This document shows, piece by piece, positions 11,922 through 23,159 of a stretch of DNA of 64,000 nt. The DNA is from Cladorhizidae sp. MBARI D1340-BT2 (Eukaryota; Porifera; Demospongiae; Poecilosclerida; Cladorhizidae). The notes beneath the pieces are model-generated. The model searched no databases. It was not told the origin of the DNA and saw nothing but the letters and a program-made list of their open reading frames with translations. The stretch covers positions 2,703,303 through 2,767,302 of the forward strand of contig JAQNBH010000011.1 in NCBI GenBank assembly GCA_028752905.1, read 5' to 3'. A program made the translations under genes and the position numbers. Each line of letters begins with the position of its first letter. Position 1 is the stretch's first letter.

Positions 11922-13130
11922 TAGCGTCCAGTGCAAAACCAGGAGATAATTTTGTGAACTTGCAAACATCTTTCTCCACTACAGTAAATCATGGGTAGGT
12001 TTGTTTAAGGAGAAGTCGTACATAATCTCTGTGATTGAGATGATATGCTGTTGTAGAATAGTTGAGCTCTGCAATGGTGCCATTGTACTTGCCTTCTATA
12101 ATGACCACCTCAAGTCACAGAAAACAAAGGTGATGAACCGCAGGTAATTATGGATAAACCATCTTCCATAAAGTTTAAGATAATGCTGAAGTTGCTTCCG
12201 CTTATCAAATAATGAGAGCAAAGTACATTGGGTAGTTAAATGATAGAGTTTGTTTGAGGCTTGCGCAGGACTAATGAATGATTTGTTTCAGCATTATTGC
12301 AAACCGGTGTCTATCACATCTCCTCATTCTCCTTTTACTTTCTCTCATCTTCTATTCTTTGCTATATACCTAGCTTCCTTTCTACTTTTTATTTCCGCTT
12401 CTCTAATCTTCCTCAAATAGGAATTTGTTTTCGTGAATCAAACTTGTAGTTTAACAATGGTGAAGAGATGCACCATTCTCACCATTTTCTGATTTCAGTA
12501 CACTCACTATATAGTATACCTGTAGTGATGGAAATGTGGAAAATGGCCTTGTATTCAGTCTTACATGTGTAAGGAACACATCCTACATTGTTAAATATTG
12601 TCTGTACTTTTGATGCGAGATCAGAATTGCAGGCACATCTGAAGTGGGATGGTCACCTTTGCAATTCCGTTCTCAATATCTTATTTTTTAGAGCCTCTGA
12701 TACAAAATGAAAGCAAAATTGGTTAAAGATTTGTAGTATGACATGTGACATGTTCACCATACAGGACTACATGGTAGCCATTTTGGTTCACCCTATCTTG
12801 ATGTCCTAGATCTGCCCCATTATGGTGGCTATTAATTATCCAGAATTTAGATTGCTATCTCAACCAATTGAACTTACTTACCTTCTATGTCTTGAAAATC
12901 ATATGTACTGCCAACAAAGTTTAGCCAACAATAATTGGACCAAACAAGATGAAAGCTGTTTTATTCAAATATCAAAAGCTTATTAAATGCAATTAGCATG
13001 CCTCAAGAAAGCTAACTCTTTGTTGGTTTGAGGTAGTAATCTGTCCCCAAGATACGAATCCACTAAATGGAGGAATGCCTGAAGTGCTCCAAGAACCTCT
13101 CTTTTGATAAGCTTAAAATGGTTGTATGGT
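11922..13130. other. No gene recognised; mirrored at about 49500-50788
   Basis: Non-coding DNA shared by both arms. The right arm carries an extra 36-bp tandem array inside the equivalent stretch. Confidence 0.5.
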
Positions 13131-13135
13131 ATATT

Positions 13136-13400
13136 AATATTTCAACTAATATGCTCTGGCCTTCTTCAACATTTCAATCGATATGCTAAGGTTCTACATA
13201 TAGCATTTCAACCAATATTATACTCTGGCCTTCTTCAGCATTTCAACTAATGCCTGGCCGTCTTTAACATTTCAACCAATATGCTCTGGCCTTCTTCAAC
13301 ATTTCAGCTAATATTTTAATTGTCCTTCTTCAACATTTCAACAAGTGTGATTTGGCCTTCTTCAACTTTTCAACAAGTGTGATTTGGCCTTGTTCTGTTA
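13136..13400 (-). repeat. Tandem array with hammerhead-like unit (left)
   Basis: About seven units of 32-38 bp. On the minus strand each has TTGAAGAAGGCC, AGAGCATATTGG, TTGAAATG, which resembles CUGAAGA - stem II - GAAA of a minimal hammerhead with C to T changes. The mirrored array is at 49186-49440. Confidence 0.6.
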
Positions 13401-13514
13401 TGTAGTAAAGCTATAGGTAGCTATCACTGATTGCCCACTTATATATATCTTCTCTGGTGATGAATGCATGTGTATAGCTAGTATGTGACAAAAACTAATA
13501 AACCTTCGACATCG

Positions 13515-13762
13515 CAACCTTAGGTTTTCTAGCTTCCTGGCTATCTGTAGAGCTAGTACTCTTTCATTAGGTTTGCTAGCTTCCTGGCTATCTGTACAGC
13601 TAGTGCTCTTTCCTTATAGTTTAGCTAGCTTTCTGGCTATCTGTATAGTTAGTGCTCTTTCCTTGGGTTAGCTAGCTTCCTGGCTATTTGTACAGCTAGT
13701 GCTCTTTCCTTAGGTTAGCTAGCTTCCTGGCTATCTGTATAGGTAGTGCTTTTTCTGAAATA
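13515..13762. repeat. 47-bp tandem array (about 5 units)
   Basis: Unit built on GGTTAGCTAGCTTCCTGGCT, CTGTACAGCTAGTGCTCTTTCC. Partner at 48870-49070 with about four units. Confidence 0.9.
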
Positions 13763-14990
13763 GGCTCATTGCTTCTGTGAACAAGCTACATTACCAAGAG
13801 CAGCTGTAATGCTACTAGTCTTCAAAGTAGTGGCCTTAGATGAAAACTTTAACTGGCTCCCCCACCCTCCTCCCCCTTTTTAAAATTGTTATTATTTTTT
13901 ATGGCTACACAATACCTGAGATGTCAGTTCAATAGGGTGCAGGTGTGTGGGGAAACAGTATGACTAGTATGTGCTGTTTGATTTTTTATATCGGTCTATT
14001 TAAAAGTAATGTATAAGTCACCCTGTATGAACAGTAATGTCACTGTGTGTGTGTGTGTGTGTGTGTGTAATACACTGTAACTGTTGGTAAGTAGTATTAG
14101 AACAATTGTGCTGTGTTTGAGCAATTGGCCAATAATTTCATCCTATGCATGTGATGATATAAAATTGTTTGTATTATCAGTTTGATATTGCCCAAAGTAA
14201 CCTATTCATCTTCCATTTGTCTGAATGAATTTAGAGGCAATGTCTTTTAGCTATCAGTTTTGTCCCGATGAATATGTAATGACTTAAACATTGATGAATC
14301 ATTGAATTACTCAAATTTGCTTTCAAATGTTCCAATGCAGAAAAGTTGTAATCTGCAGAGGAAATATTGAGTAGCTTATGAACATAATCAAGATGTCATC
14401 AATTGTTTGCACTCATGTAACTTCCCTGATGGGAATTCCATCTGGAGGTATAGACTTTATGGTAGAAGTTGGAGGTGGAATTTTAACTTTTGCATGTCTA
14501 TATCTCGTTTTTCATAGATAGATGTCAATAATCTCTTATGATTAGAAGAAAAGTCTGCTCATGTTTTAGTACAACCAAGTTCTTTCTAGTCAATATTGGA
14601 CCTCAAACGAGTAACTGGCATGACATTTGAACCATGGTCTCCACACTTTGTATGAAAAGAAAATCCTTTCATGTAAACCATTTCTTAAGGTCTCCTATTA
14701 TGATGTCAATAACTTTTTTCTGTGTTAAAACTCATCTACAAAACCAAAGTAATGTTCATCTCCACCGTCATTTTTCATCCTTGTAAGTCATTGTTGCCTG
14801 GGCAATACTGGTTGGTTCACATATGTCTTCAGGTTCATCTTTGATCAACAAATATTTCATCACATCTATGAATGGTAACATCAACTGCAACAAACCAATT
14901 ATTCAGATTAGTATTCACTCCTTGAGTGTATCTTATAACTGTTCAGTCATACTGAAAATCAAAACTGAGAATTTCAAACCAAAATAAGTT
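13763..14990. other. Decayed, mostly uninformative DNA
   Basis: Holds a (GT)13 run at 14044-14069 and otherwise conserved non-coding sequence mirrored at about 47640-48860. Minus-strand fragments may be the 3' part of the hAT remnant next to it, but no motif is firm. Confidence 0.4.
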
Positions 14991-16790
14991 CAAAACTTCT
15001 CCAGGAGTACTAGTATGCCACTAACTCACCTAGAAGAGTCATCAGTTCCATGCGAGTATACTTCCATAGTTTGTTGAAGTGAGAGGTAGTTAACAAGAAT
15101 TCCTTGCATAGCCCCTGTAGAGAATGTTCACCTTGTTGGGCAAAGTGTACGTTTCCTGATGTAGGTGAATCTTCATGTTTTGACTTGTACTTTTCTAAAA
15201 GACTTAACTTGAGTGAATATTTTATCAATTGGATAACTTCCATGGCAAAGTTTAAAAGCTTTGTTGAGACTCACTATCCCCTTGAAATATCATGTAGGCA
15301 TAGATAGATTCACGTAATGTGCAAGGAAATGTACCAAAATTGTTGATTTATTTTTCACCCTCAAATATTTTGGCAACACCACTAATGCAACCCTGGAAAC
15401 TCCTTGCTCCATCAAATCCCTGGCCCTTGCAATGTGTCAGGAAGCCCTTCCTTGATAAGGATAATTACTCCATTACTGGATGGCAACTATGAGCAGAACA
15501 GATGTTTTCCCAGGTTGAACAATCACAACATGAATCTACTGATTCAGCAGATCAGATGTTTTCCCAGGATGAACAGTCACAACATGCTGATAACAGAGAA
15601 CCATGTGCAAGAGAACCGTGTGCAAGAGACTGTTAATATATAAGAGAGAGGGAGAGAGAGAGATTAGAGAACGATTAGAGTTAGATCAGTTCGTAGGAAT
15701 ATTTTTGAACACTGTGTTATTTTTTAAGAATTGACTTTATTGTAATATCTATTGTACGCTAAGAGTGTAGTAGTTATTACTGGGACTTACCACCCGCTCT
15801 TGAGATAAGAGTGAAAAGTTGATTAATTTTAACTAAGAGTGGCTAAGTATGTGGTCAAACTATGACTAAGCAGAGCTAGGGTTCAGGTTAAGAGTCTGGT
15901 GTCGTATGCAAGAGTGATCTAAAGAGAGAGATCATTCCTGTATCACATAATGACTAAATGGAATGCCTAAAGAAATTAACTTTCAACGATGAATAAAGAC
16001 ATTTAGACTTAGACTTAGTAACATCAACTTGAACAAGCCCAAAGAAATATTCATTAGCATAATAGTTGTGTCATACCCATGAATAAAGACATTTAGACTT
16101 AGACTTAGTAACATCAACTTGAACAAGCCCAAAGAAATATTCATTAGCGTAATAGTTGTGTCATACCCATTGCAGAGTAACAACAACCTGTTTGTGGTTA
16201 GAAATGTATCTAGCTAGCAGTGAAAACCAATAATAATGGTGAAAGTAAATCAGTAATCAGTGACTTTATGAGCCATTATCTGCATCATTTCATTAGTTAT
16301 TTATTATTTCTGGGGATTGATATTTGTGGTCTTCCATCCATGCCATTTCTCCAAGTACATGTTGAAGCATAACACTCACGTTTGAGCCATCACCATGTCA
16401 TTCCTGATGGAAATGCTTTGTCATAACAAGTGACTGGTTCTCTGGTGAACTGGACAGTATCAACTTCACTTTGAAGTATTTCAGTTATAGGAGTAGACAT
16501 TGCAGAAATCTAGAAAATTACAGCTTTTCTATAATCTCTGGAACATTCATGCAGTTAATGCTTATTGTGGCCAATTGGAAAAACCTGTAACAGTGAATGC
16601 GGGTTCGGCTTTTGTGCTAATAACAGTTAGCTTTGAATTATATACTTCTTGACAGTAATAGAAATACAAATTTAATGACTCAGAGCAAAAATATATGCAT
16701 GTAAATGATCTGTACCATGATGGCAAGAAATGCCTCTTCTGCTCATTTGAACCAGATCCATGTACCTTTTCAGTTTTGCTAAGCAACTTT
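14991..16790 (-). pseudogene. Decayed hAT transposase, ZMYM1-like, no. 1 (left)
   Basis: A TTF-type zinc-finger segment at 16562-16786 reads RHFLPSWYRSF, then a C-terminal part with Y-Y-C, STKAEPAFTVTGFSNW, which matches the start of ZMYM1/DUF4371-type hAT transposases. Downstream, near 15300-15345, the minus strand gives HFLAHYVNL, fitting the HC-AH-LNL motif of the catalytic domain. Many stops and frameshifts lie between them. The mirrored copy is at 46006-47650. I infer a dead DNA transposon; no terminal repeats were located. A 90-bp tandem duplication (15990-16170) interrupts only this copy. Confidence 0.55.
15990..16170. repeat. 90-bp tandem duplication, left arm only
   Basis: Two near-identical units starting GAATAAAGACATTTAGAC at 15991 and 16081. 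The right arm has a single unit near 46610-46695. Confidence 0.9.
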
Positions 16791-16799
16791 CTGTGGGTA

Positions 16800-17060
16800 G
16801 GTTAGTTAATTACCTCAGCACTACAACACATACCATCACACGTATTATAAGTACTAGGCAAACTCATGGAAGTACCACCACTGGAGGTTGACAATCATTA
16901 TCGGCAAATGATTGAGCGATATCTGAACAAATTTCACTTTCACACTCACTGGGATACATATCAGTGCCATCATCTATGAAACAGTACAAGATTATAAATA
17001 ATTAGCTACTTGGAAACTTCAACTGAGGAAAAGAAGGACCTAATGCCCAATTGACTGGTG
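16800..17060. other. No gene recognised; mirrored at about 45740-46000
   Basis: Non-coding, conserved between the arms. Confidence 0.4.
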
Positions 17061-17064
17061 TCTG

Positions 17065-17240
17065 TCTTGTCTATGGATATATGTTGTCTCCAATACTTCT
17101 TGATGGCATGCCATAGATAGCTATGGATATATGGTGTCTCCAATACTTCTTGATGCATGCCATAGATAGCTATGGATATATGGTGTCTCCAATACTTCTT
17201 GATGCATGCCATAGATAGCTATGGATATATGGTGTCTCCA
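17065..17240. repeat. 49-bp tandem array (left, about 3.5 units)
   Basis: Unit TATGGATATATGGTGTCTCC, AATACTTCTTGATGCATGCC, ATAGATAGC. Mirrored at 45590-45712 with about 2.5 units. The ORF across it is repeat translation. Confidence 0.9.
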
Positions 17241-17911
17241 CTTTTTCTTTACTGATCTTGATATTCTTAGGTACTTAGTTCAGAGATACATAGGGATTAA
17301 GAATATGTTCCCTTAGTGTGCATTATTAATGTGTGCCAGTGGGTGGTTTTCAACACAACCAGATGTGTTAAGGTACTCATTCACCTCACTTGAGGATAAA
17401 AGGTTTTCCATTGCCTAGCTCTACTGAAGTGCTCTGTTTCTACGGCATGCTTTGCTCTTTCCTGCTCATTTCTTGCTCCCATTATCAAATTTTTGGTTTT
17501 ATTGCTTCCAGATTAAAGTGGATTCACATGGAAAGCATAACATAGCATAATGTATAAGGAATTCATATTGATCAAATAGCACACATGACATAACATAAAC
17601 TGCAGCACATAACATAACGTAACACTTGAATTTTTTTATAAGAAATATTGTGCATTTATTAGAAAATTTGAGGTACATGAAAGTCTTCTCCTTCAATACC
17701 AGCAGTCCCTTTCCAAAACTCCATGAATTCTGTTTCATGTCAATGAAATTTCCTGTTTGACATTCCTTCCCCATCACTTCACCACCAAAATAGCAAAATT
17801 TGTATGTAGAAGTGAGTAATCAAATCTCAGTATAATAAAAACTTTAAGAAGGTATTGCGTTTCGGATTGGGGTCTTTTCTGCAGTGATTCTGCAATCATT
17901 TTTTCATTTTT
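17241..17911. other. No gene recognised; mirrored at about 44940-45590
   Basis: Minus ORF 17499-17777 and its partner 45068-45325 share a C-terminal segment (KCYVMLCAAVYVMSCVLFDQ) that comes from an ATGT/CATAACATAA-rich repeat, so coding is doubtful. Confidence 0.4.
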
Positions 17912-18112
17912 TCACTCTGTCTCGCCATCAGGATGGCATTCAGTGCACAATGGGTGGAAAGACTGATATTTCCTGAACCAAGTCAGCCATGACACCACAA
18001 ACAGAAGGGAACTTTTGTCTTGCAAGGAAGATGTGATGAAATTTCTGATCCCATGCTTGAGATACAAAATTTCACCGAGTTTGTTCTCTGATGGGATAAC
18101 TGTGTTCCACAA
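17912..18112 (-). CDS. Unidentified conserved 66-codon ORF (left copy)
   Basis: Translation identical to the mirrored ORF 44727-44927 although the nucleotide sequences differ at three positions in the coding part (TCA/TCC, TCC/TCT, TTG/CTG), all synonymous. Contains a CTEC pair and a hydrophobic LLFVVSWLTWF segment. No family recognised. It may be an exon or a piece of a transposon protein, probably of the same decayed elements around it. Function unknown. Confidence 0.35.
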   Translation of the reverse strand: MWNTVIPSENKLGEILYLKHGIRNFITSSLQDKSSLLFVVSWLTWFRKYQSFHPLCTECHPDGETE

Positions 18113-18271
18113 ATAGAGTCTTCTTTACATCTTTAAACTCTAGTAAGAGTTCTCTTGTAAGTACTTTGGCTGAGTATACACAACACACTTTCAAAAAACT
18201 CGCCACATTTAACTAGTCCTCAAACATTTTCACCTTATTTGCTACAAAATATGGTATGTCCCCTTCCTTAG

Positions 18272-19540
18272 CCCTTTCACTGGCATAAAACTGATAAGTC
18301 GCGACGAAAAAATTCGTAAAAAAAAAACTGTTCGCGGTATAATAAACTGCCCTAAAGCATGCCTCTAATATACACCCCTGAATATCTGGAAAATACGGAA
18401 TGAGGAGGGAAGTACAGCAAACATCACTTCCGGTTCATTCCCGGTCTCGAAGAAACCCGCTTTAGTAGAGACGAAGCGTTAAGACTTCCTATTTGAGGAT
18501 GACTTCGGCCTGTCCGAGATTGACGTTAGTGAAGAAGAGGAAGAAGGTGCCTGTGCTTACCTGGGAAGTGGCGTAGTTGACGGTGATGCTATGGCAGCTA
18601 TAACAGAAGCTGTTGGCACCGACCACGAAGCAAGTTTTCAAAGTATAGGTCGTCCTACTCAAGCTTCAGACGATAGTGATGATCATGAAGACTTCCCCCA
18701 AGGTAAGAATAGATAAGAGTTGTATAGTAAAGCCTAGTAACTAGCATAATAATAAGAACTATTTCTCCTTGGAAGGTAGTTTCACTCATGGACCTGGAGG
18801 AGGAGGAGGAGGAAGCAGCAGAGGAGAAGACAGGGTTGGAGGAGAGGTTATTATTTATATATATATATATATTTTATAATGTAGCATTATGTGTTTGTCT
18901 GAGTTATGCTGAACATGCAGACCTTCACAGTGCCAAGCATTGCCCTTTTATTTTTTATCTATATTTATTTATAATTATGTTATGCACATACTTTTATTTA
19001 TTTTTCATTACTATGAACCCTAGCCCTTACTTCCTCTTTGTTATGCTATTCACATATTTGTGGTTTGATATAAAAATGTTGTTGACAAATTAGTTGTTGT
19101 TGACCAAATGTTGACTAGCTAACATTGCTGATTTCATGTGTATGAAACCGAGCTGAAATAGCCTTTTTCAACTTATAATGATATTCACATCTTTGTGGTT
19201 TGTTATAATCAATCAAAAAATTGTTGTTGACAAACAGTAGTTGTTGTTGACCAAAAGTTGACCGGCTAACATTGCTGGTTTCATGTGTAATATGAAATTG
19301 AGATGATATAAACCCAATATACACCCTTTTATTTTACTTCCTGTCTCTTATAACAATATTCACATTTCTGTGGTTTGTTGCTAAGCAACTAAAATTTACC
19401 ATAACGTCCCTTCATGCATCAGCTATCACCTGATATATAGTTGTTGGGTACTTGTCTTCATGTAGTCCTCTATAAATAAAAAAATGTGAGATTGTGTCAA
19501 TTTTTGTAAAAAGTCCTCCGTAAATCTGCCAGTGAAAGGA
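18272..19540 (+). mobile_element. PiggyBac-like element, internally deleted, flanked by TTAG
   Basis: Ends CCCTTTCACTGGCATAA (18272) and TGCCAGTGAAAGGA (to 19540); flanked on both sides by TTAG (18268-18271 and 19541-19544), a variant of the TTAA target duplication typical of piggyBac. A transposase N-terminus is readable near 18450-18700 (TRFSRDEALRL, EDDFGL, acidic DVSEEEEEG, AYLGSG) and ends at a GGTAAGAA donor near 18701, as in piggyBac proteins with acidic starts; the catalytic domain is missing. The right arm has no such element. Nearly identical in structure to 31063-32479, so they belong to one family moved by a transposase elsewhere. Confidence 0.85.
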
Positions 19541-19672
19541 TTAGGTGATTGCCTTCTCATAAACCCACAAGGCTTCCAGAGAAAGTGTTTTCTCAACTTC
19601 ATCACTTCACTGACCCAGATTCACTGACCCAGATAATAGAGAATGTTACCATGATTTTTATGTCTGAGTTAA
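19541..19672 (+). other. TTAR-bounded segment, inverted relative to right arm
   Basis: Bounded by TTAG (19541) and TTAA (19669). The homologous segment 44443-44574 is bounded by TTAA on both sides and reads in the same written direction although its surroundings are inverted. One arm has therefore flipped this roughly 128-bp piece. Confidence 0.85.
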
Positions 19673-19695
19673 TAGCGACAGCAATGAAGAGGGTT

Positions 19696-20760
19696 CTAAA
19701 GGTGAGTTTGATGGCTGTTAGTGATTTTGATGGACAGCTCAATTTCCTGCATGAATTTGAAGAGATCATCAATGCTATCCTGGGTACACACTTCTGCCAC
19801 TTCTACAGACTCTCCCATCACTGTGAGTTGACTAGGTGTGTTAGCAAGAAACTTCTTAACGACTTTCAATAAATGTACTTTGACTTTTGGCATCTCCTTT
19901 GCCATTTTTTTAATGTCATCCGTGCTACTGCATTGGAAATGACCTCTTCCATCTGATCTGACATCTGCACACCAACGAACTGTAAGCCAAGGTTTATAAG
20001 AGACATGATTCTTTCCACAGGGTTGCTAACTGCTATGAAGTGCAGTATGTCCAGATCCAACAACAAAAAATGACCCATTTATGCAACTTGGACAAACAGA
20101 AAGTTGGAGCGGTTATCCGAGCCTCCTGTGTAAATTATTGGATTGAGATGTAAATGACAGCACTCCAACGTGTGAAGTACTTTACTACAGTGTTGGAGGA
20201 CACAAATATATCACCCTTGAGTGTAACTTGTACCTTCTCTGAGTAGAAGGAGTCTCAGGACATTGCAGAGAAGTGTCACTGGTGTCTTTACGAAATCGTG
20301 ATCACCAACAGAGAAAAGAGCTCGCAATCTCGGCTTACCCCATTCCACCACAGCCACTGGAAAGCTAGGACGACCAACATTTTAATAAAGTGCTTATCAT
20401 CTTGACTGGCAAATATCAAATATGACCTGAACAAGATAGCAAGCTGACATAGGTACTTAAAATAGACACATAATAATGTGAATCCACATGATCTACTTTC
20501 ACTTGTCTGGACTGCAGCTACCATTAACCTAATATCAAATTGTACAGAGTAATCGGACAATGACCTTTGGAAGGGATTTTGAGATCAACACTGACAAAGT
20601 AGCCACTCAATAAAGGATCTGTGACATCAAGAAACTTTGGAACAATTTTATTGCACAGGTCATTTATAGAAAAGTCATTTACAGAAAAGGTCACAGCCAT
20701 GTGACAAATACATCCATCGTGATGCTCATCCACAGCCTTTAGAGCATGCTCATGGATTAG
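19696..20760 (-). pseudogene. Unidentified coding remnant (left)
   Basis: A chain of minus-strand ORFs: 20524-20733, 20288-20560, 19866-20078 and 19696-19905. The last two can be joined by a one-base slip in a seven-A run near 19907 (TTAAAAAAATGG), giving a continuous helical, Lys/Val-rich segment. The 19696-19905 translation is identical to the right-arm ORF 44210-44419. No family recognised; transposon or captured host gene are both possible. Confidence 0.4.
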
Positions 20761-20799
20761 CTCAACAACATGACTCCATACATTGCAGGCCTACCAAGG

Positions 20800-22060
20800 T
20801 TGCGTGAATCCAGCCATTTCTCTACATTGTTTGAAATAGATGCGTCTCCACTATCTCCAGTCAATATCTGGCCAACCAAAATAGAAACTGTTTTGCTTCA
20901 AAGATAAGCGATGTATTGCTTGAGTGTAGTAAAATTTAATATCAAAAACAAACTTCCCCATTAGTGGTTTAATTTCTTTGTGTTCAGTCATGTCCAGGAG
21001 CACTCCGGTGCTGGTACAGCAGTCTATCTTTTATGAAGAAAGCTAACGTCAAAGCTGAAGGGTAATCCTCGGCTGACTTCCGGATAGTAATATCCATTTC
21101 TTGCAACTCCTGTAACTCAGCTTGTAAAATAATGCACACACCGGAGGGTGATAGCTCCACTCCTTCCCCCCTGCCAGTGCACCTTGCTTCCTGATATTGC
21201 CTATGCTCTGCATGCTTCTCGCTCCTTGTCAGATGATTCTTCACTCAATCCACTGGGAATAAATTATCAGGAAGGTGGGAAATGAGCGTACGATGAGGTT
21301 CATCAGGATCCTTGTGTCTGCCCTGGTCAGCTAGTTCCTCCACAGGGTTTGGCTCTACAACTGACCTCTTCTGTCGTTTCACATGCTCCATCTCTTCTTT
21401 TTGCTGTTGCTTGGCCTGTGCCCTAATAGTTACAACCATTGCATTGTCTTTAGGCTTCATAAATTCACTCACAAAGAGAGTCATCAACTCTGGTATATAT
21501 GTTCCTAGTAGCCACGGACATTGGCAGAGTGCTCGATAGAGCAGCCTCCACATCAAGGGTGTGTCCCTCCACCTCAACCTGAATCAGTGCAAATTGGGTA
21601 GGACACTGTGTCTCCATGTACACACCAAATGGCAACCACCTCTCCCTCAAGAAACTTCGCCATTGGCACCAGATCACTCCTTACCAGACTTCTGGAGCAG
21701 CCTGTATCCAACAAAATATCATTAACAACATGACCTTCTACCGAACCTGGTTTTGGTGATCCTGGTCTGAGGTTGATGACTCTTTGCTCCTTTATGACCG
21801 ATATTCCGGTAATCAACCCTCCTCTCCATACAGTGGAGTGCATTATGCAGACAATTTTCAGAGTAGTGGCCCTTCTGTAGACAGTTGAAGCACGTTATGT
21901 ATTGAAGGTCCTCTTCCTCTTGCTGCCCTCTAGCCCTGATATAGTTGTCAGTCAATTCTCCTGCTTCCTGACTTGTCTTTGGCTTCCTCTCTTTGACGTA
22001 GTTGTGGTTGTTGTCAGTTGTTGTCGGGTAAAGAGGTCATGAGCTGTTCCTTGACAATCA
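20800..22060 (-). pseudogene. Ty3/gypsy retrotransposon remnant (left)
   Basis: Minus-strand pieces in order: a CCHC zinc knuckle of gag type (CFNCLQKGHYSENC, near 21850-21890), an aspartic protease core (VNDILLDTGCSRSLV, near 21680-21730), a TRAQAK-like linker (VTIRAQAKQQQKEE, near 21400-21440), LTRSEK, and FIKDRLLYQH as found before the integrase zinc domain in gypsy elements. No reverse transcriptase sits between protease and linker, which fits the integrase-first order of Gmr1-like elements or a deletion. Frames are broken several times. The mirrored copy is at 42050-43330. No LTRs found. Confidence 0.7.
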
Positions 22061-22094
22061 AATCTTTTAGCACATCTTTCCCCTGAATAAGGTA

Positions 22095-22206
22095 AGTTGC
22101 ACTACATTTACCATCTTTATTGAGAGGATACTTCCAAACACCCTATTTAAGGGAAATGTGGTGTTTGCAAGTATCCTCTTAACAAAGATGGTAAATGTAT
22201 CGCAAC
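22095..22206. repeat. 110-bp foldback (left)
   Basis: Near-perfect inverted repeat: CTACATTTACCATCTTTATT, GAGAGGATACTTCCAAACACC, a short loop, then the reverse complement with a few mismatches. The mirror is at 41916-42026. Likely a small foldback MITE abutting the gypsy remnant. Confidence 0.85.
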
Positions 22207-22209
22207 CTA

Positions 22210-23150
22210 CCCACTACTGACCTCCTATATATGCATTAATTATAAATATGTGAGTTTGTGTGAAATGAGCTGAAATATTATGGTATATAGCAAATAAGTT
22301 CATTCCAATATCAAAGTAGTTGCTGCAGCAAAAATGATCCCAATTTGTTTATCATATATCTACTTTAATATTAAATGTATAATAGCATGACTCAGATGCT
22401 GAAAGTAAAATATAAAAAATCTGACAATTATTCCATGCATGCTTACTATGGCCTTTGTCACTGCATGTGCCTCATGCGCAAGAAGTGATAATAGCGCGAG
22501 GCCACATTATTTGGCATACATGTAGCAGATTGCGACGAATGCATTTGAAATGGCTAAGACATCCTGGACTAAAACAAAAGAAAGACAAAAGGGTAAACTT
22601 GGGAAGACAGATGGGCCAAGGAAGCCAAGGTAGTAGTTGCTGAGAGGAGCGAAGGTGTGGGTCAATATTCTTCTGACAGTTCACAGCTCCATCCTCCTGC
22701 AGTTTAAAAGCTTGGTGCTAGTGTTCCCGAGTGTTTTGGCGAGCTGAAAGAAGTGTGGGAAGTGATACAGACTATGAGAGTGATGCTGGGTACAAGAAAT
22801 CTTTGACAATTTCATCCTTACCCACACCATGTTGATAACAGAATGTTAGTAGTAGTTTTGATTGAGAATTTCAGGAAGAGTCAGAAGATGCAAGTTGTTG
22901 ATGCTGCCAGGGAAGCTGCCTCTATACTTGGATACAGTGACAAGACAATGAGGAGATTGAGGTAGCAGAAAGTATTAACCCTTCACCCCCTCCCCCTCCC
23001 CCAGAAAACAAACAAAAAGTTATTGTAGTTCAAAGCCAGAGTGGCAATCCATAAGCCAATGTCCTTGGTAAAAACATGCAGATTAGATTGGTATCCTAAC
23101 CTCTCTATATGCTCACTCATATTCTCTTCCAGCTGTCCTACCCTCTCTAT
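22210..23150. other. Highly conserved non-coding or unidentified stretch
   Basis: 22455-22690 appears identical or nearly so in the right arm (41438-41667); ORFs on both strands there have identical translations in the two copies. No product recognised. The rest is likely transposon-derived. Confidence 0.4.
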
Positions 23151-23159
23151 ATGCTCTCT

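Noticed and set aside
13136..13762. CRISPR-like arrays of short repeats
   Set aside because: Units are contiguous tandem repeats without unique spacers, in a eukaryotic context.
18788..19093. Acidic-start membrane ORF shared with 31716-32042
   Set aside because: Lies inside the two piggyBac-like elements; an AT-rich out-of-frame reading, not a conserved protein.
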